Of a stretch of 64,000 bases of DNA, positions 1-12,241 are shown one piece after another (the first letter of the stretch is position 1; each line of letters starts with the position of its first letter). The stretch is from positions 295,123,198 through 295,187,197 of the forward strand of contig CM071567.1 of assembly GCA_036426205.1 (NCBI GenBank). The letters run 5' to 3'. The translations under genes were made by a program, and so were the position numbers. The notes below the pieces were generated by a model. It did not search any database. It saw nothing but the letters and a program-made list of their open reading frames with translations, and had not been told where the DNA came from. The stretch is from Ascaphus truei. Lineage: Eukaryota; Chordata; Amphibia; Anura; Ascaphidae.

Positions 1-670
1 GAAATGCATTACGGTTCATGAAAATATTAATAGAAAAAAAAAAAAAGACAATATACAGTAGCGAACTTTCACAGATTTTTGTAATACCATGCATATGTAT
101 GTGAAAGATCTGGGTATTGTCTTACTCCAGAGACCCAAAGTCTTAAATAACATTCATAAAAGTCAGGAATTTATGCCGCGCAAACATGCCATAAATGCTG
201 TATACTGTAATGTATCTCATACCTTCAAACATGATTCTGTCAAAACAAACCTGGATAGAGCATGAAATAATCAAGTTTCTTCCTATTTGTGTCTATTATG
301 GTGAATGCTGTTCTCACTGTAGTAGCAATTATTGGAAGAAATTCTTACCTCTGCAGATGTACAATGATGGTTGTTTACGTGATTACAATTTTCATTCATT
401 TTAATTGTGTTTAATAACAAGTTCTAGCTTTTGCTACAGCATCTCTACTTGCGTGGCCATTTCAAATAAATAGGTAAGGCGATACCTTTTTAGAATTCAC
501 TTGTACCATGTTTCTCATATCCCCTGTACTTAAAACTAATTCCTAAAGCTACCTAATTAGCCCCTTATCTAAATGTATTTAAAGGTGCTGCTTAGAATCC
601 ATGTCTATCGGGTCTCACTTATTTCAAGCGATTGACACTTGTTGGAAGTAATCTCACACCTTTTTGTCAG
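1..670. other. AT-rich unique sequence, no feature seen
   Basis: No gene, recognisable repeat or strong palindrome is visible. The short open frames here have no conserved motif and are what AT-rich DNA gives by chance. Confidence 0.6.
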
Positions 671-675
671 TAGTC

Positions 676-842
676 TAATTGGGGGGTTATTCATTAAACT
701 GCAATAGTGCTGATCAATTAAATAAATTGACGTTAATGGAAGCTTCCGGGCGATATATATAAATGAAGCCAAATGAAGTCAATAGGCGTTTCCATACAAT
801 AGATACCTGATCAACCCTACTGCAGTGTAAAGGATAAGCTCA
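676..842. mobile_element. small MITE-like inverted repeat
   Basis: The left end reads GGGGTTATTCATTAAACTGC and continues with a run like CAATAGTGCTGATCAA. Near 800-842 the opposite strand carries a similar run (CACTGCAGTAGGGTTGATCA). The arms are imperfect, about 55-60 bp each, around a short AT-rich centre. A similar left end occurs at 22909. Size and AT-rich termini suit a Harbinger-type MITE, but I cannot fix a target duplication, so both the class and the boundaries are tentative. Confidence 0.35.
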
Positions 843-849
843 TATGAGA

Positions 850-2500
850 CCACTGGTGAGGAAATTAGTTAGACCTAACAGGTCTGGACTCTCAGTAGTA
901 CCTGTGATTAGTCTCCAAAATAGAAAACTGCTGAAGAATTTGCCAATGTATGGGATCATCATAAACAAGAAAAAGTAAAGGTAGTTTGCAAAAGAAGAAA
1001 AATAGGACCAAGTACTGTAAGTAGCATCATTGCGATAAACCCAAGACCCAACTGTTATCTTACTTATACCTTATCTTACCTATCAAGGGTGTCAGACAGG
1101 ACAAATATTTTGGAAGCACAATCTATTTTCCATTAATTAAGTGCATATTATTATGATTTGCTTAATTAACTATACTGGTAGCCAATTTGTGAAGGAAAAG
1201 GCATTTTGATACCCTTTAAGCACTCACAAATACAATCATTACACAATTCCGATATACACAGGCTATTAATTATAAACAGGCAAGAGATGTGTACATGTCT
1301 CTAAAAGTTGGTCGCAAAATTTTTCCCAAGTCTTCCTTCCATATCGCAGTTTTCGAATTGCTTTAAAATGATGGTGGCACGATTTGCACTCCAACAGAAG
1401 AGAGGATCCTGGGAGAGATGGACCATCACCATTTATATGGCCAATTAAAAACAAAGACAACCATAAAGCCTGGAGGAAAGCCCTTTATCATTTTTCGAGG
1501 CGTACAATATCTATTTATTTGAAGGCAAAAGAAACAGAGCTGAACTTCTCTAGGTTCAGAAACAGTTAAACGACTGGGAGTTTTAATGGATGATTTCCAT
1601 TATTTTTCAATTGTTTGTTGAAGGAGCGGTCCAACTTTATTTGACCATGATTTATGTTTATAGAAATGAATCAAGTATCAGTATATTAAATAATAATATA
1701 ATGGTTGCTTTTCTTATTTACATCAAGGACTGCGGAAGAGGGTTTATTTTTTACTGTGCCTCAGCAGAATTTTATTGCTAATTCTACCGTAACGATAACT
1801 TAACCTTATTCATGCATGTCCTCTCATTATGAAAGAGACAACTGTGAAAGAATAATGTCATTAACTCCTTCAGTGCAGTAGGGTCTTGCACACTTCAGTG
1901 GCCACTCCCCTCTCTGGCACTTTGCTCATGAGCAATAACATGATCTCAACATCCTTCCGGGGACCTCAATTGAAGGGGAAGGTCTTTTTCTTCCATGGGG
2001 ATCACAGTTGATCATGTTTTACCCTTAGAAATTAGTATATGGCCCAGACTGCTACTGGCATGCCGACCCACATTTCATACACTATACGTGCATAGAGCTT
2101 TAAAGGGGTTAATATGCAGTAATATTATCAAAATCAGAAAATAAGGGCACTAAGGCAACTTCCAATTCTCCATTTACAATGCTTAGAGAAATTTCCATGA
2201 CAGTTAAAAAAAAATACATATACTTTCCTTAAGTATGTTTTTTAAGATTTGTAATATACAGTACCTCTACTACAGTATTAGTTTCCTTTGATCCTACAGT
2301 ACATAGTACGCACCTTTAGTACTGTACTTCTCCTAAGGCAGGAGAGAAAACATTTTTTTAATATATTTTGAATACACACTCCTGAGAATAGATCAATTGC
2401 CTAAATGTTTAAGACAACATATAGTTTAAACCTACTTTAAAGTGCTAGCAGCTGTATTGATCTCAGAGAAGTGTAGATTAGGGCCCAGATGGAATTGGAC
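850..2500. other. AT-rich intergenic sequence, no gene seen
   Basis: Nothing supportable was found. The open frames near 1266-1781 lack any recognisable domain. Scattered TACAGTA/TACTGTA words occur (for example around 2257-2300). Confidence 0.55.
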
Positions 2501-2505
2501 ATTAT

Positions 2506-2613
2506 GGTCCAAATCCACAGAAAGGGGCTACGCTTTAGCATGCCGTTATGCTCATTGATGTGAATAAGACTATAGGCGTATTAAAGCTTAGCACCCTTTT
2601 GTGGAACTGGACC
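2506..2613. mobile_element. 108-bp foldback MITE flanked by TAT
   Basis: The ends are inverted copies: the left arm starts GGTCCAAATCCACAG and the right arm, read on the other strand, starts GGTCCAGTTCCACA. The similarity continues through a GGGxGCTAxGCTTTA stretch, giving about 40-bp arms. TAT lies directly outside both ends (2503-2505 and 2614-2616), which suits a 3-bp duplication as in PIF/Harbinger elements. There is no coding capacity. Confidence 0.5.
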
Positions 2614-2872
2614 TATTTTCCCTGACATAACATGTTATCCACAAAGCTAATTATATGCAAAAATACCCCCATATAATTAGCATTTGCAGAATGGCAGATC
2701 ATTGTAGATTAATGTTGTGTTATCTTCCAATAATGTGACTGTAAGGTCAAGATCCACAAAGCTCCGCCAAGTGACTTAACGTGATGTTACCCTATTTCAA
2801 TCTCAATATCACATTAAGCCTACAGTAACTGTGTATCTTCAAAGGCCAATAATGTAATGTTGAGTCATGTTT

Positions 2873-3969
2873 TCTCCTGTAAAGAGCAAATCTGCTCCTG
2901 GATGTCCCACCATTATCTGAAGGTTAACATACCCAAAACAGAACTAATACTGTTTCCCCCTTCCACTGCCACCACTATACCCAAACTCTCCCTCACTGTC
3001 AATAATACAACAAAATCATCAACACCACAAGCCTGCTCCCTTGGAGTCATCTTTACTCGGCCCGCTCCTTCAATTCTCATATTCACTCCTTCACCGTCCT
3101 GCCACCTCCACCCCCAAAATATTGCTAGGATACTCATGATGCAACTAAAATCCAAATTCACTCACTCATTTTTCCGACCTTGACTACTGCAACCTTCTCC
3201 TAACTGGCATTCTCCTTCTATCCCTGTCCCAACTCCAATCCATCCCACTCATCTACCTCATTCACCGCTCCACTTCTGCTGCGCTACTATACACTGGCTT
3301 CCCATATCTTTTAGAATCAATGTAAAAGCCTATTTCTGACTTATAAAGGTCTCAACAACGCTACCCCCTTACATCTTCAAGTCCCCCTACATTCTTCACA
3401 TGACATCGTCCTTTCCTCCTGCCTTTTCACCACCTCTCCCTCCCTCCTGCAGTACAAGACTTCTCCAGTTCTGCCCTCTCTTGAATTCCCTAACACGCAC
3501 CATCAGACTCTCCCCCAGCATTCAGACATTTAAAAACTCCCTGAAAACTGACCTTTTCAAGGAAGCCTTTCTGGCATACCTATAACATCTAGCCCCCTTC
3601 TCTAACCCTATTGGTACCTGCTGTGCAGCTAGAGAAAACTCCACGCTAACACCTCCTAACATCCACCCCCGCCCCTAAACCTATATGGGATCAGCTGTGA
3701 GGCGGGACCATACCCTATCCTGAGGCATACTCCATCTCACAATGAGCAGTCACTTTACATTTTGTTTCAACATTGCCCCTTATTCCCTCTAGGTTATAAA
3801 CACTCAAGAGCAGGGCACTCAATACCTTCTTTATCTGTAATTGTTTGTCCTTATTTGGTATGTCATTCTGTTTATGTAAGTTATATAACTCTATGCCCCC
3901 ATTGTACCGCGCTGCAGAATATGTTGGTGCTTCACATATATGATAATAATAATAATAATAATAATAATA
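2873..3969 (+). mobile_element. 5'-truncated L2-clade LINE, 3' end
   Basis: Translations in shifting frames match the C-terminal half of an L2-type reverse transcriptase ORF: a block ending in LGVIF at 2890-3060, an LDYCN block at 3178-3200, and the final FKNSLKTDLFKEAF region near 3525-3570. The copy then reads into a 3' UTR that ends in an (ATA)n tail at 3941-3969, the usual L2 terminus. Frames are broken by several indels and stops, so it is a dead fragment. Everything upstream of the RT C-terminus is absent. Its protein blocks resemble those of the longer L2 copy at 7.67-11.69 kb, so both belong to one family. Confidence 0.75.
3941..3969 (+). repeat. (ATA)n simple repeat, L2 3' tail
   Basis: About nine ATA units immediately follow the LINE 3' UTR. 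L2-clade elements end in short tandem repeats instead of poly(A), so this marks the insertion's 3' boundary. Confidence 0.8.
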
Positions 3970-4912
3970 TAACGGTAGTTTGTGATAATGGCATGCAAAT
4001 AATGTGCAAGTGATACATTACAATACCAGCGCATATCCACAAAAGTGGGTTAAGTGTAACGCGGGAACGAACGTTACATTTGTTAGGTCCATATCTAATC
4101 CACCAAATACCACTAACATCCAGATCCTGAAATAAGATCGGAGTAACACTGAGACACACTTAACATTACTTTATTGGAAGATAATGCAATGTTATGCTAC
4201 AATAACATGCTATTAATCCTATGCTAATGAGATGCAGAATAGACATTGATTTTGCATAGAGATGTTATTCTCAGGAAAAATAAAGTTTTCTTCCTCGACT
4301 GTTTCAGGTAACATCACATTATGATCCCTGATTTCACAGAGCTCTGTGGATCCTGCCCTAAGTATGTCTTGGCATTATTGTGATCCAGACCCCCGTTTGC
4401 TGTAGCGAAGAGAGAGAATGGAGGGTAAAAACACCAGAAAATAATGCTGTTTAAATCATGCCTAATTGTGTTGCAAAAGCTGTGTAATGTAATGTTGTGC
4501 TCCATGTTCACCTTAGTGGACTTTAATGATTAGGTGATGCTATGATAACGCCTCATTTGCATATCATTAGTATGTCAGAATGACTAACGTCCGTTATAGT
4601 CAATGCTATGTTCTTTATAGGAAAAAACATGAATTAATGATGTTAATAATGTCCTTTGTGGATAGTGTCACTCTTAATGGGGTATTCCATAGTTTAGTCC
4701 TATGGGGGACTGCAAATATAACAATGTGCCCAAATATCTACAAAGTGATCACCGAGACATTCTTCTTTTTATTCTGATATTATTGTATTTTACTTTAACA
4801 TTTATAATAAAATAATAACATGATTTAATGCATTTTTAGAGAGGGCTATTTAGATACATTTTAAATAATGCTTAATTAACAGAACGGATTTCTTTAAATA
4901 TCAATCTAATAT
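3970..4912. other. AT-rich sequence with degenerate inverted repeats
   Basis: No gene is seen. Words such as ATCCACAAA (near 2636, 2750 and 4027) and the reverse TTTGTGGAT (near 4656) recur in both orientations around the L2 fragment. This suggests decayed foldback elements that the L2 may have entered. Boundaries cannot be set. Confidence 0.35.
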
Positions 4913-4915
4913 ATG

Positions 4916-5250
4916 AGTGCAGGGCCACCAACAGGGGGGGGGGGGGGGGAGAGCCTGGAAGCATGTTGGGCCTGGCTGGCGCTGGAAGTTTGGCCTGGCC
5001 AGAGGTCGGCCTCAACTTCGGCATCCTGCTGCTGGGCCTCTGTTTGCCACAAGACCCGTGCTGTCCTCAGCTTCTGTGGGCCTCTTTCCCACGCCGGGCC
5101 TCCCTCTCTTTTGCCATTGAACGCCAGAAGCTTGGCCCAACTCTGGGCGGGCCAGATTCTGGTGGGAGAGAGGCCAGGCGTGGGAGAGAGGCCCGGAGCA
5201 ACTGGAAAGAGCTGAGGCCAGTGGCTCCATACAACCAGCAGGAGCAGCAG
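4916..5250. repeat. GC-rich repetitive block starting with a G-run
   Basis: A run of about 18 G opens a GC-rich stretch with repeated CTGGCC/GGCCTG words. Composition contrasts sharply with the AT-rich flanks, and frames are open only because stops are rare in such DNA. Its origin is unknown. Confidence 0.5.
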
Positions 5251-5615
5251 TGTATGTGTTTGTATTTTGTGGCGTGGGGGTTTATTGTATTTTGTTGGGC
5301 TGGGGTGATTTTGTTTTGTTTGATGGATGTTATTGTATTTTGAGTGTTGGGGTGGCTGTATTTTGTGTGTAGGGGTATTGTAATTTGGGGGTGGGACAGG
5401 GTAATGTATTTTGTGTCTGGGAGGGGGTTATTGCATTTTGTGGGAGGGAGGGCGGGGTATTGTTTTTTGTGTGATGGGGGGTATTGTATCTTGTGTGTGG
5501 AGGTATAGTATTTTGTGTGTGTGTGTAGAGGATATTGTATGTGTGGGGAGGATAGTGTGTGTGTGTGTGTGGGGGGGAGTATAGTGTGTGTGTGTGGTGT
5601 GGTGTGTGTGTGTGG

Positions 5616-5659
<44 letters not shown>

Positions 5660-5668
5660 TGTGTGTGT

Positions 5669-5723
<55 letters not shown>

Positions 5724-5835
5724 GGTATTGCATTTTGTCTGTTGGAGGTTTTTTTTGCATTTTGTCTGTGGGAGGTTTTTTTTGCATTTTGTCTGTGGGA
5801 GAGGGTATTGTATTTTGTGGGTTGGATGAGAGATG
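5251..5835. repeat. TG-rich minisatellite with long (GT)n tract
   Basis: Irregular units of the type TATTGTATTTTGTGTGTGGGGG grade into an almost pure (GT)n tract at 5515-5722. Pure GT/CA tracts of this length are highly mutable and can adopt Z-DNA. Long open frames on both strands here (poly-VCVC and poly-TH) are artefacts of the repeat. Confidence 0.9.
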
Positions 5836-6230
5836 TATTATGGGGGTTTCATTATTGTGCGGGGAATGTATTGGTGGGTGGGTGTGTGTGACCAGGGGGA
5901 GGGGGAATGAGTGTGCGGAGAGGGGGACTCAGGGAGCGGTATCGAGTGAAAGGGGGGTAATTAAGTGATAGCGGAGGGTGGAGCGTGTGATATGAGAGAG
6001 GGGGTGGAATAGGGCAGAGGGGAAGTGACAGAGAGGGGAGTTGGGGGGGGAGAGCGAGTAAGGAAGAGAGGAGGGGAAGAGTAAGAGAAATACCCAGAGA
6101 AATTGGGAGAGGCGGTGGATAGAGCAGGTGACTCGCGACGAGGTCTGAAAGTGTGGGTGGTCTTGCAAGGTCCAATCATGGCCCCAGGAAATCTGTCAGC
6201 AGCCCATATGAGTTTGTATTGGTATTAAAC
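5836..6230. repeat. purine-rich low-complexity block
   Basis: G and A dominate the + strand (GAGAGGGG-type words) with no repeat unit of fixed length. No gene is supported. Confidence 0.6.
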
Positions 6231-6840
6231 GTTTTTTTTTTTTAAATGATTGGTCAATCTGTTATTCATCTAATCCTTTTGTATCTAAAATCCTTTAATT
6301 TACACAATTTAAGGTAAATAGTTTGAAAACGGAATATGTTGTAATAATTGTCACTGATAGTTAAATGTCATTTAAATTAGGGCGCTAGTTGGTAGAATGC
6401 TCTCTATTACAATTATCTTTATATTTGACATTGCCCGTTACGGTGTATAACTGTGTAAACAATTTTGTTGAAATAGATTTGGCACCACATTGTAACATTG
6501 CCCTTGCATTATAAATCAAATGTAGTGTCATGAAATACCATGTAATCTGAAGGTGAAATCTCCTCTGAACTCGGCCCAGAAGAAAATTGTGGACTAAAGA
6601 ACAAGTACTCTATTGATCTACCAGGGATACCTTCGATTTGCAGTGTAAACTTATTGTAAGAGACCATAGAGCAACTGAAGCAGAATGGTGTGTGGTATCC
6701 CTACTAATGCATGGCAGTGTATGCCCTTATCCGTAGTATACACAGTATGTCAACTTGAGAATTTGACATCTTTCACTTTGTTTCCATCAACAGTAATTGA
6801 AATCTGCCACTTCTTCACAAAATCAGCTTACTTGTTAGTA
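6231..6840. other. AT-rich sequence, nothing seen
   Basis: No coding motif, tandem repeat or clear inverted repeat. Confidence 0.5.
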
Positions 6841-7000
6841 TCTTTTATTTATAACGTCCCAACATAGTCTGTAGCACAGTACAATAGGGTTAAAATACCA
6901 AACATTAACACACATTGTTACAGTAGGGCCCCAATGAGCTTGCAATCTATACGGAAGTGTAAGTGAAAACACAAGGTACAGGAGGATAAGAAGGTGGGTG
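6840..7000 (-). mobile_element. L2-like LINE 3' UTR fragment
   Basis: The + strand carries CCAATGAGCTTGCAATCTA, one of four copies in this window of a motif of the form AAGAGCTTACAATCTA. On the minus strand this is the TAGATTGTAAGCTCTT word of frog L2/CR1-type 3' ends, upstream of a GCGCTxxxTAAA-like terminus. Only the tail is present. Confidence 0.45.
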
Positions 7001-7665
7001 TGTTTCTGATAGCTTCTTGTTAATTATAGGAGTTTGGGAAGAAGTAAGTGGGATTGTGAGAGGTAGAACTGTGAGAGCAGGGTAATGTGTGAAGATGGAA
7101 ATGCTCCAATGCACTGTACATCTAAAATATTTTATGGAAGAACAATAACAAAGCAACTGAAAGATCAGCAAATGGCAGCAAACGGGCGACACACTTATTG
7201 ACCACATAGAGGTTTTGAAGGGCAGTAGAAATGATTACTATATCAATAGTCTATAGAATGTAGCCAATTCACATATTTCTCGCAGTTCTATCATATACAA
7301 AACATGTTGCAGATTAAGAAGTGGGGGTTAACAACAGCTAGGGGGTTAGCACTGCATTCAAGTGGGCACATTTCTATGGGGACATTTATATGGGACTGAA
7401 AGTATTACACAGGTGTTAGAGAAGAGGGGACTTCCATCTGTCCAGTCTGTCTGGATCTTCCAGGGACTTTATCTGTGTAAGGATATTACTGAGTGCTGAT
7501 ATACTAGGTTTCCTTTTCTTCTGTATACCTTAATCCTCTACCTAGTAAGCACCTCATCGTGGTTCATTATTGGCTGTGCGGGAGTTTCCCTTGTGTGTAG
7601 CTAAGGATATTACTCGACAGCTTTCAGTGCACTCACTAATTTACACACATGTTCTACATTTGTAG
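7001..7665. other. unique AT-rich sequence, nothing seen
   Basis: No supportable feature. No frame has a recognisable domain. Confidence 0.5.
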
Positions 7666-8440
7666 GCCTGCTCCATATCCTCTCCTCCCCCCCCCCACCT
7701 ACTGCCATCTCCGCCAAAATTTCTCATCCACTCCAGCTTATCACGTCTTACTCCCATGACTACCCTATCCTCCAATTCCCTCGGTAACCCCTTTCAACTC
7801 ACACTGACACTGCCTAATGCAGCAAGCTCCTGGCAGGAGCCAAAGGGCACACACCACATGCTGTTTGTATATTGAACAGGTTACCTAGATACACTGCAGC
7901 CTCATATTAAGTAATGACTTCAGCCACCTCTCAGCTTTGAACTACCATTATTCTGCTATCTCACCTGCACTTTGTCTCTAGCGTCCACACTTTAACCCAC
8001 AAACCCTCTTGCTTAATTTCCCATTCCCACTGTCATCTCCCTCACTCTGCAGCTATGTAGCTATCAACGCCAGCTGCCTCCCTCATCAAACCCTAGCCCC
8101 CCCCCCCAAAAAAAACCCTATCTTACTCTCTCTTGCTCTGTCACTACTACTACTCTAGGGCAACATGTCTCCTAATCTTGGTCCTATCCACATACCAATC
8201 CTCTCACACCCCACATACTGCCCCAAAGTCTCCTTCTGACCACGCACTGCTGATGACTCCAACCTCATCCCCATTACACCTCTTCCTTCCCAACCCTTTT
8301 CCTGTGCCCTATGGAATGCACGATCTCTCTGCAACAAACTCACCACAATACACTGCCTGTTCATTTCCAACTCTCTCAATCTTCTAGCCATTACAGAAAC
8401 CTGGCTCACCCCCTCAGACACTGCCCCTCCTGCTGCATTC

Positions 8441-9065
8441 TCTAAGGCTAAGGCCCCGCTCCCTCCGTCAGCGCTCCCGCACTGCAGACAGGCGGGGCGC
8501 TGACATACACAGACCGTGATATGCGGTCTGTAGGGAGCGGGAGCCGGAGCGGGAGGTGGGCGGGAGTGGGAGGGAGTGGGAGGCTTGAGCGGGAGGTGGG
8601 GCGTGGCTTGAGCGGAGGGACCCGATGCTCTTCCCCCCCTCCCTCCACGGGCTCGGGCTGGAGCTGCTGATCACAATGTAATCACAAGCAACACACACTC
8701 ATACACACACTCATACACACACGCAGGCACTCTCTCACACACAAACACACACGCACGCAGGCAGGCACTCATACACATACACACACACACATACACACAC
8801 ACAGACAGAGGCAGGCACTCCACACTCCTCCCCGAAGCCTCTCCTCCTCCCGAAGCCTCCCCTCCTCATTGGCTCACAGCCACACCACGTGACGCGTCGC
8901 CGCTTGGGATTACAATTCTCTTGTATGCCCTAGCGGTTGACGCGTCACAGCGTGTAGTGAGCTGTGCAGCCAGGGGGGACCGGGACCGGCTCGGGAGGAT
9001 TCCCCTGCTGGTGGGGAAAGCCCGTGCAGCCGCCCGCGCCGCCGGGCGCAGCGGGTCCCAGCCTT
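8441..9065. mobile_element. GC-rich insertion inside the L2 endonuclease
   Basis: The L2 protein similarity stops at about 8443 and resumes at about 9066, so roughly 620 bp was inserted. The insert is GC-rich, holds (CA)n at 8690-8815, and has ends GGCTAAGGCCCCGCT on the left and AGCGGGTCCCAGCC on the right, which are imperfect inverted repeats. The flanks are TAA and TTA-like, loosely suggesting a Harbinger-type 3-bp target. No transposase is encoded. Class uncertain; the fact of insertion is secure. Confidence 0.55.
8690..8815. repeat. (CA)n-rich tract
   Basis: Interrupted CACACA with ACTCATACAC and GCAGGCA units, lying inside the GC-rich insertion. Confidence 0.8.
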
Positions 9066-10505
9066 TATGGTGTTATCTTTCTCAGTCACACCCCCAGACC
9101 AGGTAATAGACAGGGCAGAGGAGTTGGCTTACTACTTTCCTCACAATGGATATTAAATGTCATACCCCCATTTCCCTCCCTCTCCTTCTCATCCTTTGAA
9201 GTCTATACTGTCCATCTCTTTTCCCCCATTTCTCTCCATGTCTGTAATCTTTCTTCCCCTCGGACCTACTTGTCAATTTATTGACAATTTTGCAGCCTGG
9301 CTCCCTCACAACTTCTCTTCTGACACACCTACTGTCATACTTTAACATCCATATTAACAATACCACTGCCACTTCAGCTGCCCATCTTACAATATATATT
9401 TTATATTATATCTATATTCCCACTTCTGCTCTATCTCTAAGTCCTCTAACACACACTTTCTTCTCTCTGATTATCAATTCCTAACATTGAATATCACTCA
9501 ACCCTCTGCACCTTCTGCAACACCTACTCCCAAACACACATACAGATACCCTAGACCCCCTCCAATGTACACATCTCTACAACCTCTCCTCTCTCCCATC
9601 TACCCTTTCCTGTCTCAACATAGCAACCTCTCTATATAATAGCCTAGACTGCTCCCGGCACCATACATCACACCTAACAATTAAAGCCACAACCATGACA
9701 AACACCTTTCACAGTTAAAAGTACTCCAGAATTACTCATGCATTGCAAAATGTTTCTGGTGGAAATCCCGCGCAAAAGTAGATTTTCTCCACTATAAATG
9801 TATGCTCTCCTCTTACAACACTGCCCACTCCGTTGCCAAGCAAACCTACTTTTCTTCACTCATACAAACATTTTCCTCACACCCTCAATGCCTATTTGCT
9901 GCCTTTATCTCAATTCTCTGGCCAACAACTCCTGCACCCCCCTCTATCCTCTCTTTCCGAGACCTCGCCACCTACTTCCCATACAAGATTAATGTAAGAC
10001 TTGACATCTCTTCATATATAGCTCCACATGCCACACCTATCCCCCCTTGCACACCTAACTCCACTAGCTCATTTTCCCCTGTGACCTTGGATGAGGTCTC
10101 CACGCTCCTCTCATAATTTTGCCCTACATCTTTCCCACTTGATCCTATTCCCTCACATCTCCTCTGCACTCTTTCTTGCACACTAAGCCCCACACCTTTT
10201 TAAATTTTCTCTCACCTCTGGCACATTCCCATCTTCTTTAAAAATTGCACTCATCACACCAATTCTAAAGAAATGCTCACCTGACCCATCTGCCCCCTCA
10301 AACTACCACCCTACCGCTCTTCTCCCCTTTGCCTTCAAGCTACTTTAGTGACTTGTATACAACCACCTGACTCACTTTCTCTCATCCAACTACCTGCTTG
10401 ACTCTTTACAATCTGGTCTCTGTTCTCTACACTCCACTGAGGCAGCACAAACAAAAGTAACAAATAACCTACTCACATCTAAATTTAAGGGTCACTTCTA
10501 CTGTA

Positions 10506-10820
10506 GTGCCGATGAGTATTCTAAAACAAACCCGGGGCAATCACCAACAAGACCCAGGTACATGCTGGGTACATGCTGCAACATTCCAGTGACATTTCTG
10601 CAGACAGACTAATGGCCCATCGGATTAACAGCAGGGGTCCCTTGCAGTCCCATTCAAACTGCTGTGTTAATCCGATGGGCCATTAGTGTCTGCAGAAATG
10701 TCACTTAAATGTTGCAGCATGTACCCAGCATGTACCTGAGTCATGTTGGTGATAGCCCCAGATTTGCCCCACATTTTTAAGGCAAGTTTTAGGCAAGTTT
10801 TAGAATACTCGAAGGCGCAC
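10506..10820. mobile_element. 315-bp long-armed foldback MITE nested in L2
   Basis: The L2 RT reading breaks at about 10505 and resumes at about 10822. Between them lies a near-perfect palindrome of about 130-bp arms; both arms carry GGTACATGCTGGGTACATGC, TGACATTTCTGCAGAC and TGGCCCATCGGATTAA. CTGTA flanks both ends (10501-10505 and 10821-10825), a possible partial duplication. Its inner arm matches the terminal arm of element E1 (near 16575 and 19345), which links this MITE to the larger palindromic family. Confidence 0.75.
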
Positions 10821-11690
10821 CTGTACCTACTAATTCTCCTGGCTATCTCTGCTGCCTTCGACACTGTTGATAACCCCATTCTTCTAAACATTGTACACTC
10901 CATTGGCCTCCGTGACGCAGCCTTCTCCTGGCTCATGTCCTACTTTTCTAACTGCTCCTTCATTGTTTCCTTCTCTGGTGTCTCCTCTTCACTCACTGTT
11001 GGAGATCCACAATGCTCTGTCGTTGGCCCTCTGCTCCTCTCACTCTACACCTCTTCTCTTGTTGAACTAATACAATATTTTGGCTTTCTGTATCATCTTT
11101 ATGATAATGACAAACAAATCTATCTATCTGCACCCTGACCTCTCCTCCTCTCTTCTGACCCGAGTCTCCAACTGTCTGTCTGCAAACTCCTCCTTGATGT
11201 CTCACCATTACCTGAAGCTTAATATGTCCAAAACAGTATTAATATTATTTCCCCCTTCCACAGCTACTACTACATCAACACTCTCCCCCACTGTCAATAA
11301 CACAACAATTTGCTCAACACCTCAAGCCCGCTCTCTAGGGGTCATATTTTACTCTGATCTCTCCTTCATGCCTCATATTCAGTCCCTCACAAAGTTCTGC
11401 CGCCTCCACCTCTGAAATATCGCCAATATATGCCCCTTTCTCACTCATGATGCAACTAAAATCCTAATCCACTCGCTCATCATGTCCCGTCTCAATTACT
11501 GCAACCTTCCCTTAGTTGGCATTCCCCTTGCCCGCCTCTCCACACTCCAATCCATTCAAAATGCTGCTACTGGACTCATTTACCTCACTCACCACTCCAC
11601 TTCTACTGCTCCACTACGCATAGCCCTACACTGGTTTCCCATACCATCTAGAAAAAAAATTAAAAACCCTAGTAATGACTTATATGGATG

Positions 11691-12240
11691 AATCCTTGCC
11701 TAGGCAAGGGAAAGAAAAGCCTCCTTTTGGCAGCAAAGTCACAGGTAAGGTTCTTGTGCTCGCGCTGTCCTCTTAAAAATAATCCTTTTGCAGCGGTACA
11801 GTGGCGGCCGCCTTTAGTCTCCTGCGGCCGCCACCGCGGGATTTTTTAAAACGCGGGCAGATGCAGCGTTTTTCCCTCCAGTTTCGGCGCCGCGGGCGCT
11901 TTCTATGTTAAACGCCCTTAGCGCTGAACGGGAAGTGCAGCTGACGCGCAGCCAAGTCCGGTAGAAACAGAAAACATCCCCGAATGTTTACAGGGATGTT
12001 GGAGGTTTAAGGGGGGGCATGACAGTATATGTAGGAGCCACTCCTCAATTGCTCCTATAGTGGAGAACTCCCTAGAGAGTTCTCCAAATGACAAAAAATA
12101 AACAGAACACACACCAGTGCAACACGGATTAGTAAAATATAGCAATATTTAATATAAGGTCACATGGACCACAACTACACAATACAAAATCAATAAATGA
12201 ACAAACACCAAACAAAAAACATGTAATACAAATAACACAT
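11691..12240. other. unclassified repeat-like sequence
   Basis: No gene is seen. A short GC palindrome (GTGGCGGCCGCC with its inverse) sits near 11801-11834, and an AT-rich part follows. This probably represents other decayed elements, but nothing can be named. Confidence 0.35.
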
Positions 12241-12241
12241 A

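Larger units (their letters stand above)
7670..11690 (+). mobile_element. L2-clade LINE copy, interrupted twice and dead
   Basis: A pyrimidine-rich 5' region leads into an endonuclease start at about 8302-8443 (CALWNARSL ... AITETWL, the AP-endonuclease box with the ETW motif). The copy resumes near 9066 (a glycine/valine block around 9100-9150) and continues through RT (ITPILKK near 10250; AISAAFDTVD near 10850; GPLLLSLY near 11020). The C-terminal SRLNYCNL block lies near 11484. The catalytic box that should end in ADD reads YDND near 11103, and frames are broken repeatedly, so no active enzyme is possible. The 3' end is missing after about 11690. Two DNA elements are nested inside, at 8441-9065 and 10506-10820. 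Confidence 0.8.

Noticed and set aside
1266..1570. Overlapping 61-64 codon frames as a LINE fragment
   Set aside because: A few words seem LINE-like, but there is no motif strong enough to assign a family.
5428..5968. Long open frames of Cys-Val or Thr-His repeats on both strands
   Set aside because: They are translations of the (GT)n tract; open in several frames at once with no domain.
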